This document shows positions 6,962-15,559 of a stretch of 31,054 bases of DNA, in pieces. The stretch is taken from NCBI GenBank assembly GCA_028691715.1, contig JAQUYR010000008.1, positions 1-31,054 of the forward strand, given 5' to 3'. The notes under the pieces are model-generated. The model was given only the letters and a program-made list of their open reading frames with translations. It was not told the DNA's origin and did no database searches. A program made the position numbers and the translations under genes. Origin of the DNA: Bacilli bacterium. Lineage in GTDB: Bacteria; Bacillota_I; Bacilli_A; ML615J-28; CAG-698. Position 1 is the stretch's first letter. Each line of letters begins with the position of its first letter.

Positions 6962-9337
6962 ATGAGAGGAAAACTAAAACACATTTTAAAAGCTGTGGCT
7001 TCAAGTATTATTTGGGGTCTTGGTCAGGTTTTTAATAAGCAATATCTAAAAGCCTTGTTTTTCTTTTTGTTTTTTGTCTTATTCATTGGAATTGAACTAG
7101 GCAGTAGTAATCTTATATCGGGTTATGATCCCTATAATGAACAGTTGTCAGGAAATGACTTTGGTCCAAATTTAGCCAAAGGATTTTATGAGACATATGT
7201 TTTTGATAGAGATGATCATGCTGTGCAAGAATTAACTGAATTTGAAACTTTCTATGAGGCCTATAAAGCTGATGGATTTACAAATGATGAGTTAATTGAA
7301 TATGTTGCACAAGATATTCTTGCTGGTAGCAGAACAAAATATTATGTTTTCAGTGAATACATAAAGGCAACAAATAAAGACGCTGATAGAACATCTGATC
7401 TTTATCCTGAAGAGGATAGCGAACAAATTGCAACTCTGTCGAGTTTCAATGGCTATAAAACCACTTATCTAGATGAAGTGACAGGAAAAGAATATGTTCA
7501 AAAAAACATCGGTACAGGTGATGAGATTGTCTATCGCTATGTTAACATAGATGATGCTGATGATATCCTAACTAAAGAACAAATATCAGGCTATCCTATT
7601 ATCAAAAAGGAAAATAAGATCTATTATGATAAAGCGACAGCTACAAAATTTTATATTGAAGTAAAAAAAGATGACAAGGTTTCTTATTACGAAAATATTA
7701 CCGATCCTAGCGATAAAATTTTAGCTGCTGATTTCACAACAGTTAATTTCTCGATTTTACCAGCATATAAAGGATCAATTTGGTATAACACTTCTGGAAT
7801 GGTATATGTGTATTACAATCCCGAAATCAATGGTTATAATCCAACAGTATTTTCGGAATATCTAACTGATTATTTCTTTGATTTCTATCAAAAATCGGGT
7901 GGTAGATACGATCAAACCGATTTTGCAAGATTTAAATTAAAAGTATACTTTGCTATGCACCCGGAAACAAAGGCTGATTTTGAAGAGAGATTTGATAATT
8001 TCTTTTATAATCGTGCGGGATTCTTCCTAAGAGGAGTATGGTCAGTTATCACTTTAGGATCAACTGATTCAGCCGATTATTTCCAAATAAGTTTATTATC
8101 TGATGCTCTTGATTCCTCTTTGTTTGGTGGTATTGTCATTGAAAACATGATTGTTCGTGGGCATTTATCATCCTATTTATTGATCAAGGGATTAATTGCT
8201 GTTTTATTAATGTTTTATTTCTTGATTGTCTTTATCTGGACGATCAGAGATGCTTATCGTACAAGTGTTGAATATGAAAAGACTCATAAACATGTTAAAG
8301 ATACAGATTATTTTAAGAAGATGTATGAGAGCAGTTTTGAATATATTCTCTTACTACCCGCTATTTTCACAATCACCTTTATCTCGATAATGCCAATTGT
8401 CTTCAGTTTCTTGGTTGCTTTCACTAGTTACAGTGGCCAGGCTTCCGATGTTGGTCTGTTTGATTGGGTAGGATTTGAGAACTTTACCAAGATTTTTGTC
8501 TTTGGTGGGGATATTCCTTTTGGACAAACCTTCTGGAAGGTTTTCCTGTGGACAATTATTTGGGCAATATTCTCAACGGCAACAGTATTCTTTGGTGGTT
8601 TCTTCCAAGCCGTTATTATCAACAGCGAAAGGGTACCTCTGAAGAAATTTTGGAGAACATTTTTGATTTTACCTTGGGCAATACCAGCGATTATTACGCA
8701 GATGGTATTTGCAAATATTTTTAATGAAAATGGTGTAGTTAATGCCTTTTTGGAAAATATTGGATTATATGATGTCTTTAAGAATTGGGGAATTTTAGGA
8801 GTACAATTTTCAGAATTAACTACAGGAATTCAAAGAGCCTTTTATTTAGGATATGATAATATTCAGTGGTTCACAAACTCTTTTAACCCTTGGTTTGTCA
8901 GAATCACTTTGATTGTTGTCAATATCTGGTTGGGATTCCCTTACTATATGGCATTAATGACAGGAATCATGGTTGGTATTGATAAGAGTTTATATGAGGC
9001 TGCCGAGATTGATGGAGCAGGAAAGCAACAAAAATTCAAATATATTACTTTCCCACTCGTAATGTACTCAACAGCACCATTACTGGTTATGAGTTTCTCG
9101 GGTAACTTTAATAATTTTGGAATGATCTATTTCGTTACCCAGGGAGGTGCCGGGGCTGGAGATATATCGAGCGCTTATGCTGGAGATACCGATATCTTGA
9201 TTTCCTGGATGTTCTCGTTAACGGTTAAATATAAAAACTATAATATGGCTTCAGTTTTTGCCATTTTAATCTTCTTCATCATCGGTTCACTGGCGGCTTG
9301 GAACTACTCTAGAACAAAGGCTTTTAAGGAGGATTAG
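6962..9337 (+). CDS. malF: Maltodextrin ABC transporter permease, MalF type, with a large extracytoplasmic insertion
   Basis: Membrane-spanning subunit of the maltodextrin importer. The permease core (about 450-790) has the usual transmembrane segments and the ATPase-contacting EAA motif (EAAEIDGAGKQQKF, near residue 680). The front half is unusual. A helix near 31-46, preceded by a GLGQVFNKQYLK motif, is followed by about 350 polar residues (about 47-403) rich in Y, D and K. A second helix (about 404-427) then leads into the core. The 791 residues compare with about 430-515 in common MalF proteins. AAGGAG lies 5 bases before the ATG. MalG follows after two bases, so the pair is probably translated together. 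No cognate ATPase gene is present. Confidence 0.88.
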   Translation: MRGKLKHILKAVASSIIWGLGQVFNKQYLKALFFFLFFVLFIGIELGSSNLISGYDPYNEQLSGNDFGPNLAKGFYETYVFDRDDHAVQELTEFETFYEAYKADGFTNDELIEYVAQDILAGSRTKYYVFSEYIKATNKDADRTSDLYPEEDSEQIATLSSFNGYKTTYLDEVTGKEYVQKNIGTGDEIVYRYVNIDDADDILTKEQISGYPIIKKENKIYYDKATATKFYIEVKKDDKVSYYENITDPSDKILAADFTTVNFSILPAYKGSIWYNTSGMVYVYYNPEINGYNPTVFSEYLTDYFFDFYQKSGGRYDQTDFARFKLKVYFAMHPETKADFEERFDNFFYNRAGFFLRGVWSVITLGSTDSADYFQISLLSDALDSSLFGGIVIENMIVRGHLSSYLLIKGLIAVLLMFYFLIVFIWTIRDAYRTSVEYEKTHKHVKDTDYFKKMYESSFEYILLLPAIFTITFISIMPIVFSFLVAFTSYSGQASDVGLFDWVGFENFTKIFVFGGDIPFGQTFWKVFLWTIIWAIFSTATVFFGGFFQAVIINSERVPLKKFWRTFLILPWAIPAIITQMVFANIFNENGVVNAFLENIGLYDVFKNWGILGVQFSELTTGIQRAFYLGYDNIQWFTNSFNPWFVRITLIVVNIWLGFPYYMALMTGIMVGIDKSLYEAAEIDGAGKQQKFKYITFPLVMYSTAPLLVMSFSGNFNNFGMIYFVTQGGAGAGDISSAYAGDTDILISWMFSLTVKYKNYNMASVFAILIFFIIGSLAAWNYSRTKAFKED

Positions 9338-9339
9338 CA

Positions 9340-10395
9340 ATGATACTAAATATGTTGATTGTTTATCTAATAATTGTTCTTTATTTTACTGTTGATGCCG
9401 TAGCAGCAGAAGTATATGAGAAGAAGGGCTATACAAGATTCAAAGGAGCACTATGGGGGTTAATTCCAATCATTGGAATTATTTATGTATTTCGTGCTCC
9501 CGATAGAAAGGCATATCAAAGAAGTGGTTTAAGACAATTTTATCGACCAAAGGAACTAATAATGAAGTTTCTGACATTTGCTGAATTAGTACTTGTAGCA
9601 GTTATCGTAATTGTTCCTGTAATCTATATGGTGGGATCTTCATTTGCCGCTCAGACAGGTCTACCGACTACTTTCTGGCCTGATGTGCTTACTCTCGACA
9701 ACTATAAAAAATTATTTAATGAAACAAAATTTCCAGTTTGGTTCAAGAATACCTTTATAATTGCGATATTGAATACCATAATCGGAGTTGTCTTTATTAC
9801 AGGAGCCGCTTATGTTTTCTCAAGATTTAAGTTTAAAGGTAAAAAAGTGGGATTAATTACAATCCTTGTTCTTCAAGTATTCCCTGGATTCATGGGATTG
9901 ATCGCCATGTTTACATTGTTTGAAGTATTTGGATTATTGGGAAAACCAACAGCTTTGACCATCCTTTACGTTGGTGGTGCTGTACCATTTAATTTATGGT
10001 TAATCAAGGGATATTTACAACAAATTCCTAAGGATCTCGATGAATCAGCTATGCTTGATGGCGCTAATAAATTACAGATATTCTTTAAGATAATTTTACC
10101 ATTATCGGTACCAATTCTGTCATTTGTAGCTGTTAGCATGTTTATGTCACCATGGATGGATTATATGCTTCCAAAATTCTTATTGGATGTCAATGTCACC
10201 GGTGGGGCTGAAAATATTAAGGAACAGTGGACTTTAGCAGTTGGTCTATTTGAAATGATCTCTGGAGCTGATAAGCAGAGTTATACAACTTTTGCTGCTG
10301 GTTCAATGATCATTGCTGTACCAATTACTATTCTATATATGGTTTTCCAGCGTTTCTTAATTCAAGGAATTACTGCTGGGGCAACAAAGGGATAA
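9340..10395 (+). CDS. malG: Maltodextrin ABC transporter permease, MalG type
   Basis: Second permease subunit of the importer. The core (about 75-351) has a first helix (LVLVAVIVIVPVIYMV), a periplasmic-side loop with LTLDNYKKLF, and the EAA loop DESAMLDGANKLQIFFKI near residue 233. The C-terminus ends QGITAGATKG, as is typical of MalG. An extra N-terminal segment of about 75 residues carries two hydrophobic stretches (about 4-20 and 36-51) that the E. coli protein (296 residues) lacks. Its start follows the malF stop by 2 bases, with AAGGAGG overlapping the malF end. Confidence 0.9.
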   Translation: MILNMLIVYLIIVLYFTVDAVAAEVYEKKGYTRFKGALWGLIPIIGIIYVFRAPDRKAYQRSGLRQFYRPKELIMKFLTFAELVLVAVIVIVPVIYMVGSSFAAQTGLPTTFWPDVLTLDNYKKLFNETKFPVWFKNTFIIAILNTIIGVVFITGAAYVFSRFKFKGKKVGLITILVLQVFPGFMGLIAMFTLFEVFGLLGKPTALTILYVGGAVPFNLWLIKGYLQQIPKDLDESAMLDGANKLQIFFKIILPLSVPILSFVAVSMFMSPWMDYMLPKFLLDVNVTGGAENIKEQWTLAVGLFEMISGADKQSYTTFAAGSMIIAVPITILYMVFQRFLIQGITAGATKG

Positions 10396-10410
10396 AAATA
10401 GATAACATAT

Positions 10411-10444
10411 TAATAGGCATGATTTATAATGATCATGCCTATTA
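10411..10444 (+). terminator. Hairpin between malG and the GH13 glucosidase gene
   Basis: A perfect 13-base-pair inverted repeat (10411-10423 with 10432-10444) with an 8-base loop is followed by TTAAGATTTTTA. It could act as a leaky terminator separating the transport genes from the intracellular enzymes. I saw no convincing new promoter before the next gene. Confidence 0.6.
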
Positions 10445-10476
10445 TTAAGATTTTTATATGACTAGGTGTGATTAAA

Positions 10477-12156
10477 ATGGAAAAATGGTGGCAAAAATCC
10501 TTTGGATATCAAATATATATCAGGAGTTTTAAAGATTCCAATAATGATGGCATTGGTGATATCCAGGGAATAATTGAAAAACTTGATTATCTTTCTTATC
10601 TGGGAGTTAATCTGATTTGGATCTGTCCTTTTTTTGCTTCTCCTATGGATGATAATGGGTATGATGTGAGTGACTTTTACAATGTCAGTCCAGACTATGG
10701 CTCTTTAAATGATATCAAAGAACTAATCTTAAAAGCTCATGAAAAAGGAATTCGCATTATAATTGATTTAATCATGAATCAAACATCTGATGAGCACTAC
10801 TGGTTCAAAGAAAGCCGTAAATCTAAGGATAACCCTTATCGAGATTATTATATCTGGGCACCACCACGATATTCAAATGGTCAAAGAAAAGAACCAACAA
10901 ACTGGGCTTCCTTTTTTGGTGGCAGCTGTTGGGAATATGATGAATTAACAGGAGAATATTATATGAAGATATTCTCTAAGAAAATGCCGGATTTGAATTG
11001 GAAGAATCCTCAAGTCCGCAATGAAATCGCCAAAGTTGCTGAATTTTGGCTGGATCTAGGAATTGATGGTTTTCGAATTGATGCTGTTGCTCATATTGGA
11101 AAATCAGAGTTTATCGATTCAACAATTACTCCAGATGAAAAATATAAACCAGAATGGGAGAAATATTCCAATCTTCCAATAGTTCATGATTATTTAAGAG
11201 AGATGTATGAAAAAGTTTTTTCTAAATATGATATTATGACCGTTGGAGAAGTTGGAGGAAGAGCACTAATAAGTGATGCCCTGCTATATGTCACTCCCAA
11301 TCGACATGAACTCAACATGGTCTTTAATTTTGATCATAACTGGTGTAATAATGGTTGGAATCGTCAAAAGGGGGAAAAATTGGTCATCAATGTTCCCCAT
11401 ATGAAGAGTATCTTTGACAAATGGCAAACAGGATTACAGGGTAAAGCCTGGAATGCTATATATTGGCTAAATCATGATCAGCCACGCTTGTTAAGTCATT
11501 ATGGTGATAGTCGCTATCCTCAAGAAAGCGCTAAAATGTTAGCGATATGTCTTTATTTTATGTGGGGAACACCTTTTATTTACAATGGTGAAGAAATTGG
11601 AATGACAAATCCCCATTTTAAATCGATAGATGATTTTAAAGATGTATCAATCCATACACAGTATAAGATTAATGTCTTAGAGAATCATCAGGATATAGAA
11701 GACTTTATCTATCAGGTATCTTATAGTACTAGGGATAATGCAAGAACTCCGATGCAATGGTCGGGTGAGGAATATGGGGGATTCTCAAAGAGTAGACCAT
11801 GGAATATTCTTTGTGATAATTATCAAAAGATTAATGTAGAGAATGAAATTGAAGATCAGGATTCTATTTTAAATTTTTATCGAAAAGTTATTGCTATTAG
11901 ATTAAATAGTGGGTATAATGATGTAATTGCTTTTGGCAAGTATCAACAGATAAAAAAGGATCACCTAAAACTATATGCTTATTTACGAATAGGCTCAACA
12001 AAAAAAATACTGGTTTTATGTAATCTTACGAGTTGTGAATTTAATCTAGATGAATTAGAATATAGAGTTATTAATATTATATTATCAAATTATGATCGAA
12101 AGGAAGTACCAAAGACATTTGCTCCTTTTGAAGCGATTGTTTTGGAGGTAGAGTAA
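10477..12156 (+). CDS. malL: Intracellular alpha-glucosidase, oligo-1,6-glucosidase type (GH13)
   Basis: Releases glucose from the non-reducing ends of imported malto- or isomalto-oligosaccharides in the cytoplasm. There is no signal peptide. The N-terminus (KWWQKSFGYQIYIRSFKDSN) and the overall layout match the oligo-1,6-glucosidase/MalL group. Catalytic residues are D202 (GFRIDAVAH), E258 (VGEVGG) and D334 (NHDQPR), very near D199/E255/D329 of the Bacillus enzyme. The DARTPMQW-type signature appears as DNARTPMQW. The 559-residue length is normal. I start at the ATG at 10477 because AGGTG (10464-10468) is spaced 8 bases from it; a GTG at 10468 overlaps that site. Specificity within the group (alpha-1,4, alpha-1,6 or trehalose-6-P) is inferred from context. 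Confidence 0.87.
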   Translation: MEKWWQKSFGYQIYIRSFKDSNNDGIGDIQGIIEKLDYLSYLGVNLIWICPFFASPMDDNGYDVSDFYNVSPDYGSLNDIKELILKAHEKGIRIIIDLIMNQTSDEHYWFKESRKSKDNPYRDYYIWAPPRYSNGQRKEPTNWASFFGGSCWEYDELTGEYYMKIFSKKMPDLNWKNPQVRNEIAKVAEFWLDLGIDGFRIDAVAHIGKSEFIDSTITPDEKYKPEWEKYSNLPIVHDYLREMYEKVFSKYDIMTVGEVGGRALISDALLYVTPNRHELNMVFNFDHNWCNNGWNRQKGEKLVINVPHMKSIFDKWQTGLQGKAWNAIYWLNHDQPRLLSHYGDSRYPQESAKMLAICLYFMWGTPFIYNGEEIGMTNPHFKSIDDFKDVSIHTQYKINVLENHQDIEDFIYQVSYSTRDNARTPMQWSGEEYGGFSKSRPWNILCDNYQKINVENEIEDQDSILNFYRKVIAIRLNSGYNDVIAFGKYQQIKKDHLKLYAYLRIGSTKKILVLCNLTSCEFNLDELEYRVINIILSNYDRKEVPKTFAPFEAIVLEVE

Positions 12157-12160
12157 GACT

Positions 12161-13663
12161 ATGAGAGGTAGTGGAATTTTATTACACATTAGCAGTTTAC
12201 CAAGCCCTTATGGAATTGGTACCATTGGCAAGGAAGCCTATAAATTTGTAGATTTTCTTGAAAAAGCTGGTCAGAAATATTGGCAGGTTTTACCACTTGG
12301 ACCAACATCTTATGGAGACTCACCATATCAGACCTTTTCAGCATTTGCTGGGAATCCATACTTTATTGATTTGGACACCTTAGTTGAAGAGGGACTTTTA
12401 GAAAAGAGGGATTTAGAACCTCTCATAACTAGAGATAGTTCAAAAATCGACTTTGATGCTATTTACAAGACAAGATTCATGATCTTGGAAAAGGCCTTTT
12501 GTAAATTTATTGAAAGAAATGATTTTTTTGGCTTCAACAAGTTTATTTTTGATAATCGTAGTTGGTTAGAGGATTATGCTTTATTCATGGCCATAAAACA
12601 TCAAAGTACTGAAGGAAACTGGCATAGCTGGGATGAAAGATATCGCAAAAGAAACCTTGAAGCTTTAGAGGAATTTAAAAAGAGTTGCTCAAGACAGATT
12701 AATTTTTGGTATTTTGTTCAATATAAGTTTTTTGAAGAGTGGTGTAAGTTAAAGGATTATGCCAATAAAAAAGGCATCAAGTTCATTGGTGATATGCCAA
12801 TATATGTTGCCTATGATTCTAGTGATGTCTGGGCTAATCCCAAAAACTGGCAACTAGATGATTATCTATTACCACGAGTTGTTGCTGGTGTACCACCAGA
12901 TTATTTTGCGAAGACTGGTCAATTATGGGGAAATCCCATCTATGATTATAAGTTGATGGAACAAGAGGGATATTCTTGGTGGATAAAGAGAATAGAAGAA
13001 TCCTTTAAGCTATATGATGTTGTCAGAATTGATCATTTCCGGGGATTTGAAGCATATTATGCCATTGGCTATAATGAAAAAACCGCTGAATTTGGGGAAT
13101 GGATTAAGGGACCAGGAATTTCTTTGTTTAAGAAGATAAAAGAAAAATTGGGTGATTTAGATATAATTGCTGAAGATCTGGGATTCTTAACCGAAGGTGT
13201 CTACAAATTACTAGAGGAAACTGGATATCCAGGAATGAAAATCTTACAATTTGGTTTTGATCCCAAGGGCGATAGTGAATATCTTCCTCATAATTATACA
13301 AAAAATTCCATTGCTTATACGGGAACACATGATAATAAGACTTTGAAAGATTGGCTGGAATCGATTAGCGAAGAGGAGAAGAAATTCTGCTATGAATATG
13401 CTAATATCAATAATGATGAGGAAGCAGTCAATAAACTGATAAAATGTGTTTTGGCTTCTGTCAGTGAAACGGTGGTCATCCCTATGGCCGATTACCTTGA
13501 ACTGGGTAGCGAAGCCCGTTTCAACATCCCCTCAACTCTAGGAGGAAATTGGACCTGGAGAATGTCAGATGATGCCCTGACTTTAAAATTACAGGAAAGA
13601 ATCTTAAGAAACACCCAGATATATAAGAGAAATCCTCCTTCTAAGAAAAAAAGTGACTCCTAA
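12161..13663 (+). CDS. malQ: 4-alpha-glucanotransferase (amylomaltase, GH77)
   Basis: Transfers alpha-1,4-glucan segments between maltodextrins in the cytoplasm and releases glucose, completing maltodextrin breakdown with the preceding glucosidase. The N-terminus (RGSGILLHISSLPSPYGIG) is the GH77 hallmark. Catalytic residues are D291 (VRIDHFRGF), E338 (AEDLG) and D391 (TGTHDNKT), corresponding to D293, E340 and D395 of the Thermus enzyme. The 500-residue length is typical. It begins 4 bases after the glucosidase stop, with TTGGAGG upstream. Its stop codon sits in the loop of a shared terminator. Confidence 0.95.
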   Translation: MRGSGILLHISSLPSPYGIGTIGKEAYKFVDFLEKAGQKYWQVLPLGPTSYGDSPYQTFSAFAGNPYFIDLDTLVEEGLLEKRDLEPLITRDSSKIDFDAIYKTRFMILEKAFCKFIERNDFFGFNKFIFDNRSWLEDYALFMAIKHQSTEGNWHSWDERYRKRNLEALEEFKKSCSRQINFWYFVQYKFFEEWCKLKDYANKKGIKFIGDMPIYVAYDSSDVWANPKNWQLDDYLLPRVVAGVPPDYFAKTGQLWGNPIYDYKLMEQEGYSWWIKRIEESFKLYDVVRIDHFRGFEAYYAIGYNEKTAEFGEWIKGPGISLFKKIKEKLGDLDIIAEDLGFLTEGVYKLLEETGYPGMKILQFGFDPKGDSEYLPHNYTKNSIAYTGTHDNKTLKDWLESISEEEKKFCYEYANINNDEEAVNKLIKCVLASVSETVVIPMADYLELGSEARFNIPSTLGGNWTWRMSDDALTLKLQERILRNTQIYKRNPPSKKKSDS

Positions 13664-13677
13664 AAAGAGTCACTTTT
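13649..13677. terminator. Bidirectional terminator between malQ and the Ntn-hydrolase-like gene
   Basis: A perfect 11-base-pair stem (13649-13659 with 13667-13677) encloses a 7-base loop and is flanked by A-runs on the left and T-runs on the right, so it works in both directions. The malQ stop (13661-13663) lies in the loop, and the stop of the convergent gene (13670-13672) lies in the right arm. Confidence 0.85.
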
Positions 13678-14389
13678 CTGATGAATGGAGATTTTTTTTC
13701 TTTATCCAAAGGGATTCATCGGGTTTGATGACCAAAATGTCAATAGGCCCGCCTACTGTTTTAACTCGGTTTTGAAAAGACATGGTATCAATAGTGGTCT
13801 TGATGGCAAACTCAGCAAAATTAATGGCGTCCTGAAGGTTGAATAGATTCCAGGCAATATCATACTGAGGTATCTCAACAGTACCATTATTGCTGTTGAT
13901 AAAGGTTTTATTCAGAATCTTGGTAAGAATATCCATTTCTCCCTGCCAGATTGCTCCCTGGTTAAGGGTATCAAACTGGTTGAATTTACCTTCTCTTGTA
14001 TTGACATCATAGATGCGCTGTTCATAATGATTTTCATATTTCTGGTAACCAACAACAAAAAAGATGGTTTTAAGAGTAGGGGATAACTCCTTAAAATAAT
14101 CGAGGATCATTTGAGGCATATCATCGATTCTGGTATCCTTGGTCAGCTTATTCAAAATAAAGCTCTGGATATAACCAGCTATTGGATGACCATTTATGGA
14201 AGAATCTCCACATGTTGAGATACCGGTTTTATTAGGACATAAAAAGGTTTTATCCGTTGTATCGGTAATATTAGTACCAATTTGAACTATTTCTTTGTTA
14301 TCCTTTTTGAAATTATTGTTATAGGTAGAGCGGCTATCACTAGCCAAAACGATTCCTTCATTAACGTGTACACAAATTATTAATGACAT
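13670..14389 (-). CDS. Proteasome/HslV-like Ntn-hydrolase-fold protein with N-terminal Ser
   Basis: Looks like a stand-alone member of the proteasome beta/HslV (Ntn-hydrolase) fold. The N-terminus MSLIICVHVNEGIVLASDSR matches the beta-subunit start strand. Once Met is removed, Ser is residue 1 and Asp falls at position 17, the same spacing as Thr1 and Asp17 in proteasome beta subunits. A Lys in TTDKTFLCPN could be the Lys33 equivalent, displaced by an insertion. A following CGDSSINGHPIAGYIQSFI segment resembles the G-rich turn and helix of HslV. GAGGTG precedes the start by 8 bases. At 239 residues it is longer than HslV (about 175). No HslU-like ATPase is nearby. Function and substrate are unknown; an inactive fold relative is possible. 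Confidence 0.6.
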   Translation of the reverse strand: MSLIICVHVNEGIVLASDSRSTYNNNFKKDNKEIVQIGTNITDTTDKTFLCPNKTGISTCGDSSINGHPIAGYIQSFILNKLTKDTRIDDMPQMILDYFKELSPTLKTIFFVVGYQKYENHYEQRIYDVNTREGKFNQFDTLNQGAIWQGEMDILTKILNKTFINSNNGTVEIPQYDIAWNLFNLQDAINFAEFAIKTTIDTMSFQNRVKTVGGPIDILVIKPDESLWIKKKNLHSSEK

Positions 14390-14453
14390 CCTTAATCACC
14401 TCTTTTAAACTGATTTTAATAAAATGATGAATGAATACATATCGGGGAAACCT

Positions 14454-15392
14454 TTATTTTCCATATTTATCTAAGAAATTGATCAGTGCTCGTTGGCATT
14501 TTCCTCTATCTACTAGATAACTCATTCCATGACCAGCATTATCAATCATATATAATTCTTTATCGACAGGACAAGCATCAAAGTTTTCCGCACTCATCCA
14601 TGGCGGAACCAAATGATCGTTTGTTCCATGAACTAGAAGCAGGGGAATTTTGTTAATATTTAAAGCGTTAATGGTCGAATATTCATCCATTTTTATATTT
14701 GCAAAAACTTTGACCAATCCTTTAGTGATATATAAAATTGGAAAGGATGGTAACATCGCTATTTTATTCAGGACATGGCGAATGATTTCAAAGGGTGATG
14801 TGAAGCCACTGTCAGCAATCACTCCCTTTACATTACTTGGAAGATCAAATCCTAAGGTCATCAAAACTGTTGTTGCTCCTAAGGATACACCATCTAAAAA
14901 TATCGGGAGGTTGTTATCGAGATTACTATTTATGTATTTAATCCATTGGTAGCAATCAAATCTCTCCTTGATTCCAAAAGTTATATAATTACCTCCACTT
15001 TTACCATGGGCCCGTTGATCGGGAAGAAGAAGGTTGTAACCTAGGCTATAATAAAATTTGATTATACAAGAAAAATCTCTTAGACCAGAACCACGATGTC
15101 CATGCATCAGGAGTAGAGTTCCTTTGGGGTTTTTATGGGCTAAGTATTTAGCTACTAATTTTATTCCATCAGAGGAACTGATGGTAAATTCCTGATAATC
15201 CTGAGAAAGAAACCAAGCCTTTTCCTCGGCCATTTCAGGAACATACTTTTTGAACAGTTTATTTCCTATTGGAACCATCTCCAGCCTCTTTGATCTCTTA
15301 AAACCGATGATCAGAATAAGAAAAGAGATGATAATGGATAAGATGATGAATATAATGATAATTATTGATAAGATAATCAGGATTTTGTCCAT
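14454..15392 (-). CDS. Membrane-anchored alpha/beta hydrolase
   Basis: A serine hydrolase of the alpha/beta fold (S33/COG1073-like) held in the membrane by one very hydrophobic N-terminal helix (about 5-30), followed by a basic patch (KRSKR). The oxyanion region HGHRGSG (from 97), nucleophile elbow GVSLG (Ser170), acid Asp259 (HGTNDHLVPP) and His288 (NAGHG) form a full catalytic set. The 312-residue length is usual. The substrate cannot be named; esterase, acyl-peptidase or lipase-like roles are all possible. A consensus-like promoter lies directly upstream. The proteasome-like gene 64 bases downstream may be co-transcribed. Confidence 0.85.
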   Translation of the reverse strand: MDKILIILSIIIIIFIILSIIISFLILIIGFKRSKRLEMVPIGNKLFKKYVPEMAEEKAWFLSQDYQEFTISSSDGIKLVAKYLAHKNPKGTLLLMHGHRGSGLRDFSCIIKFYYSLGYNLLLPDQRAHGKSGGNYITFGIKERFDCYQWIKYINSNLDNNLPIFLDGVSLGATTVLMTLGFDLPSNVKGVIADSGFTSPFEIIRHVLNKIAMLPSFPILYITKGLVKVFANIKMDEYSTINALNINKIPLLLVHGTNDHLVPPWMSAENFDACPVDKELYMIDNAGHGMSYLVDRGKCQRALINFLDKYGK

Positions 15393-15419
15393 AACTTTTC
15401 CCCTTTTATGATATATATA

Positions 15420-15448
15420 ATTATAGCATTAGTGCTTTTTAAATACAA
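15420..15448 (-). promoter_or_regulatory. Promoter of the alpha/beta hydrolase gene
   Basis: On the minus strand TTGTAT (15448-15443), a 17-base spacer and TATAAT (15425-15420), with TGC directly before the -10 (extended -10), lie about 28 bases upstream of the start codon. Confidence 0.65.
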
Positions 15449-15504
15449 ATAAAAGTTTACTTTTGGATAACTTTCAAAAAAAATCTTTTTTTATTGGAAA
15501 TAAA

Positions 15505-15513
15505 TGCTATAAT
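15505..15513 (+). promoter_or_regulatory. Extended -10 promoter of the TIM-like/LarA-like operon
   Basis: TGCTATAAT (15505-15513) is an extended -10 element about 46 bases before the TIM-like start. No good -35 is seen at the right distance; the upstream sequence is a T-run. The identical TGCTATAAT serves the divergent hydrolase gene. Confidence 0.6.
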
Positions 15514-15559
15514 TAAATCAGTTATAAAAGACTAAAAATTTATCTAAGGGGGAAATTAA

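Noticed and set aside
10424..10431. Malg-malL hairpin as a riboswitch or small RNA
   Set aside because: It is a simple perfect inverted repeat with no further conserved structure in a gap of about 80 bases.
14650..14952. 100-residue open frame opposite the alpha/beta hydrolase
   Set aside because: It lies wholly inside a gene with a complete catalytic triad and has no start signal of its own.
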